From: Catellatospora vulcania
GTDB lineage: Bacteria > Actinomycetota > Actinomycetes > Mycobacteriales > Micromonosporaceae
DNA length: 64,000 nucleotides
Reading direction: 5' to 3'
Assembly: GCF_009720385.1 (NCBI RefSeq)
Contig: NZ_ML769303.1
Location: forward strand, 85,969 to 149,968
In this document: piece by piece, positions 61,623-64,000 of the stretch
Layout of the letters: each line of letters starts with the position of its first letter
Position numbering within the stretch: position 1 is the stretch's first letter
Program-made: the position numbers and the translations under genes
The notes under the pieces: generated by a model
What the model was told of the DNA's origin: nothing
What the model saw: the letters and a program-made list of their open reading frames with translations, nothing else
Databases searched by the model: none

Positions 61623-62447
61623 ATGCCGGAAGGGGACACCGTCTGGAACACCGCCAAGGTGCTGCGGGACGGGCTGGAGGGGGCTGTGCTGACCGGATCG
61701 GACTTCCGGGTGCCGCAACTCGCCACCGTCGACCTGGCGGGCTACCGGGTGGCCGAGTCGCTGAGCCGGGGCAAGCACCTGCTGCTGCGGCTGATGTCAC
61801 CGCAGGACCGTGCGCTCACCCTGCACTCGCACCTGCGCATGGACGGAGCCTGGCGGGTGTACGCCCCCGGCGAGCGCTGGACCGGCCGCCCCGCGCACCT
61901 GATCAGGGTCGTGCTGCGCACCGCGAAGTCCGTGGCCGTCGGCTACCACCTGCACGACCTCAAGCTCGTGCCGACCGCCCGGGAGCCGGAACTGGTCGGC
62001 CACCTCGGCCCGGACCTGCTGGGGCCGGACTGGGACCCCGACGAGGCGGTACGCCGCCTGTCGGCCGACCCCGCGCGCCCGGCCGCCGAGGCGCTGCTCG
62101 ACCAGCGCAATCTCGCCGGGATCGGCAACCTCTACAAGTGCGAGCTGCTGTTCCTGCGCGGTGTTTGGCCGTGGACGCCGGTCGGCGACGTGCCGGACCT
62201 GCCCGGCCTGGTGACCGTGGGGCAGCGGCTGCTGGCGGCCAACCGGGGCCGCTGGACCCAGTCGACCACCGGCTCACTGCACCGCGGCGAGACCAGTTAC
62301 GTGTACGGCCGCCGCGCCCAGCCCTGCCGCCGCTGCAACGGCCCGATCGCCAAGGACGGCGAAGGCGAGCGCATCACCTACTGGTGCCCCCGCTGCCAGC
62401 CAGAACCAGCCGGAGATGTCGGGAAGGGCGCCTTCCACAACGCATAG
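61623..62447 (+). CDS. Fpg/Nei-family DNA glycosylase/AP lyase (Nei type)
   Basis: This 274-residue base-excision repair enzyme begins MPEGDTVW, where Pro2 is the catalytic nucleophile and Glu3 the proton donor; PEGDT marks the Nei rather than the Fpg branch. A helix-two-turn-helix segment (LLDQRNLAGIGNLYKCELLFLRGVWPW) and a C-terminal zinc finger (CRRCNGPI ... YWCPRCQ) are present. The last residues (GDVGKGAFHNA) are encoded by a dispersed GAAGGGCGCCTTC repeat and are probably not part of the ancestral protein. Confidence 0.94.
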   Translation: MPEGDTVWNTAKVLRDGLEGAVLTGSDFRVPQLATVDLAGYRVAESLSRGKHLLLRLMSPQDRALTLHSHLRMDGAWRVYAPGERWTGRPAHLIRVVLRTAKSVAVGYHLHDLKLVPTAREPELVGHLGPDLLGPDWDPDEAVRRLSADPARPAAEALLDQRNLAGIGNLYKCELLFLRGVWPWTPVGDVPDLPGLVTVGQRLLAANRGRWTQSTTGSLHRGETSYVYGRRAQPCRRCNGPIAKDGEGERITYWCPRCQPEPAGDVGKGAFHNA

Positions 62448-62470
62448 CGGTGTGAAGGCGCCCTTCCTTC
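62413..62470. repeat. GAAGGGCGCCTTC inverted repeat overlapping the Nei 3' end
   Basis: GGAAGGGCGCCTTCCACA (62422-62439) pairs with TGTGAAGGCGCCCTTCC (62450-62466) with one missing base. The preceding GATGTCG is shared with the insertion in fdhD. It spans the stop codon and lies between converging genes, so it may terminate both. Confidence 0.75.
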
Positions 62471-62474
62471 GTGC

Positions 62475-63812
62475 TCAGCGGTGGGTGGCAGGGGTGCGGG
62501 TGGCGGCGTCGTCGGCGGCGGGGAGCGTCGAGCCCGCCCCGGAGATGGCGGCGTCGGCGATGAGCGTGCCCTCCCAGGCCGCCTGCTCCGTGGCCGGTGC
62601 CTGCTCCGGGGCCGGTGCCGGCTGCGCGGCCTCGGCGGTGCGCTCGCCGGCCCCCGCCAGCCGCCAGAAGGGGAGCGCGATCAGGACCAGCAGCACGCCG
62701 GCCGCGCCGGTGGCGGCGAACGCCCAGGCGGGGCCGTACGCGTCGATGATCGTCCCGGCGAACGGAGCGCCTGCCGCCACGCCGACGGTCAGGGCCGTGC
62801 CGTGCAGGCCCATCGCCTCGCCACGGGCCGCGGAGGGCACCCACTGGCTCATCGTGTCGATGGTGGCCGACAGCGACGGCGCGCACAGCACCCCGGCCGG
62901 GATCAGCGCCAGCAGCAGCCACCACCAGCCGCCGCCGACCAGGGCGACCGGGATGGTCAGCGCGCTCATGACGCCGGCCAGCAGCAGCGGCGAGATGCTG
63001 CGGTGCAGCGCGCCGTAGACGAAGCCGCCGATCAGGGAGTACCCGCACCACACGGCGATGACCAGGCCGATCCAGCTCTCCTGGCCGCTGCCTTTGAGCG
63101 TGGCGATCAGCGTCAGGTCGGTCGCGGTGAGCACGAAGGTCAGCACCGCGGTGATCGACAGCAGCGCGAACAGGCGCGGGCGCAACCACTGCCGGCGCGG
63201 CACCGCGGCCTGCGGGTTCTCCTGCTCGGCGACCGAGCGGGTCGGCGGGTTGAGGGCGATCAGGGCCAGGCCGGCGCCGACCACGCCGATGCCGACGGCG
63301 TACATGGTGGGGCGGCTGCCGAAGGCGGTCACCGCGGCGACGGCCGCCGCCGGGGCGAGCATGTAGGACAGCTCGACCGCCATGGAGTCCAGGGCGAACC
63401 CGGGGCGGCGCTGGTCGGCCGGGATGAGCGCGGCGATGCACTGCCGGACCAGGCTGAACACGGGCAGGCTGAGCACGCCCGCGACCAGCGCGCCGACCAG
63501 CAGCGTGTGGTAGTCGAGCCGGGGGGCGATGCTCCAGAACAGCGCCTGGGCGACGGTGGTGACGATCAGCACCGGCCGCAGGCCGTGCCGGTCGATCAGG
63601 CGTCCGGCGAGCGGGGAGCCGATGGCGGTGCCGAGGGTGGAGGCGGTGCCGACGAGCCCGGCCTGGGCGTAGCCGAGCTGCATGGTGTTGACGACGTGCA
63701 GCGTCAGCACGATGCCGGCGGCGATGACCGGGATACGAGCCACCAGCCCCACCAGCATCAGCGCGCGTACGCCGGGGAGTCCGAGGATCTTGCGGTAAGG
63801 CTCGATGGTCAT
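62475..63812 (-). CDS. MFS transporter
   Basis: This major facilitator has about 445 residues and 12 predicted membrane helices. The loop 2-3 motif is seen as GSPLAGRLIDRHGLRPVL, and the central cytosolic loop follows helix 6 (NPPTRSVAEQENPQ). The C-terminal tail is Ala/Glu/Pro-rich and cytosolic. ATG 63812 begins MTIEPYRKILGLPGVRAL with GGAGG 12 bases upstream; ATG 63836 would add eight residues. This group resembles actinobacterial drug or metabolite exporters, but the substrate is unknown. Confidence 0.9.
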   Translation of the reverse strand: MTIEPYRKILGLPGVRALMLVGLVARIPVIAAGIVLTLHVVNTMQLGYAQAGLVGTASTLGTAIGSPLAGRLIDRHGLRPVLIVTTVAQALFWSIAPRLDYHTLLVGALVAGVLSLPVFSLVRQCIAALIPADQRRPGFALDSMAVELSYMLAPAAAVAAVTAFGSRPTMYAVGIGVVGAGLALIALNPPTRSVAEQENPQAAVPRRQWLRPRLFALLSITAVLTFVLTATDLTLIATLKGSGQESWIGLVIAVWCGYSLIGGFVYGALHRSISPLLLAGVMSALTIPVALVGGGWWWLLLALIPAGVLCAPSLSATIDTMSQWVPSAARGEAMGLHGTALTVGVAAGAPFAGTIIDAYGPAWAFAATGAAGVLLVLIALPFWRLAGAGERTAEAAQPAPAPEQAPATEQAAWEGTLIADAAISGAGSTLPAADDAATRTPATHR

Positions 63813-64000
63813 TGCGGTCTTTACCTCCGCGCCCATCCTGCCCGAGCCCCCCGACGCCGCGTCAGTGATTAACGGCGGCCCATGGGGTTATCTCCGTCAC
63901 CGCCCGGAGCAGGTGGGAGGGGCGTCGAGGGCAAAAAGCGGGCGGCCCCCCCGACCCCCCAGGGTGCCGCCGGCCCCCCCCCCCGGCGGGGTAAGGCCAA
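63813..64000. other. Gene-free window end with long C homopolymers
   Basis: No gene is seen. Runs of 7, 6 and 11 C occur at 63946-63985. Such runs are error-prone, and the region could be a contig end. Confidence 0.5.

Overview
The window is high-GC actinobacterial chromosome, almost certainly a filamentous, spore-forming actinomycete. A Micromonosporaceae member fits best, but this is inferred from gene content and style only. Supporting features are GTG starts and leaderless promoters, the mtrA-mtrB-lpqB locus, a two-domain germacradienol/geosmin synthase, an archaeal-type class I lysyl-tRNA synthetase, and a tmRNA tag ending ALAA. Nearly all genes are ordinary chromosomal ones. There is no phage, plasmid, IS element or CRISPR array.

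Layout. 1-0.5 kb: 3' end of ahcY. 0.6-4.0 kb: an iron-uptake operon efeU-efeO-efeB behind an iron-box palindrome. 4.1-11.2 kb: an RDD protein, a SpoIIM-like protein and a MoxR/DUF58/DUF4350/DUF4129 membrane operon. 11.3-17.1 kb: mtrA, mtrB and lpqB (the last two in one uninterrupted reading frame), comF, hpf. 17.2-20.7 kb: two GNAT genes separated by a 68-bp tandem duplication, and a SARP-type regulator with membrane segments and a C-terminal helix-hairpin-helix. 21-25.5 kb: secA, an Rv3235-like protein, an excisionase-type HTH protein, a DUF6912 protein. 25.5-30.5 kb: a membrane protein, pruA, tryptophan 2,3-dioxygenase, a PadR regulator. 30.5-34 kb: a ROK-controlled phospho-sugar operon (ROK regulator, GH4 glycosidase, BadF-type sugar kinase). 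34.1-39.1 kb: prfB, ftsE, ftsX, an EnvC-like hydrolase, smpB.

39.2-42.6 kb holds the most unusual locus: three single-pass membrane proteins that share a divergent extracellular CBM2-like domain. Two of them carry a cytosolic SRPBCC domain. The group lies between smpB and its RNA partner ssrA (42.7-43.1 kb). 43.2-46.9 kb: a small protein, a nucleosidase, a YqgE protein, tRNA-Ala(GGC), a HAD hydrolase and a small secreted protein. 47.2-51.9 kb: geosmin synthase, a large secreted protein and a tyrosine phosphatase. 52-55.7 kb: class I LysRS, a HATPase protein, a Nudix protein. 55.8-59.1 kb: fdhD and an FdhF/YdeP-type molybdopterin oxidoreductase. 59.2-63.8 kb: a small membrane protein, ctaD, a Nei-type DNA glycosylase, an MFS transporter.

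The main surprises are: the CBM2/SRPBCC trio; the mtrB-lpqB reading-frame merger at a (GCGG)4 tract; a 70-codon insertion in fdhD that carries a dispersed repeat; several long hairpin elements sharing AAGATCGC ends; the 68-bp tandem unit that encodes overlapping mini-ORFs; and 10-bp-phased CAAAC repeats at two promoters around the excisionase-like gene.
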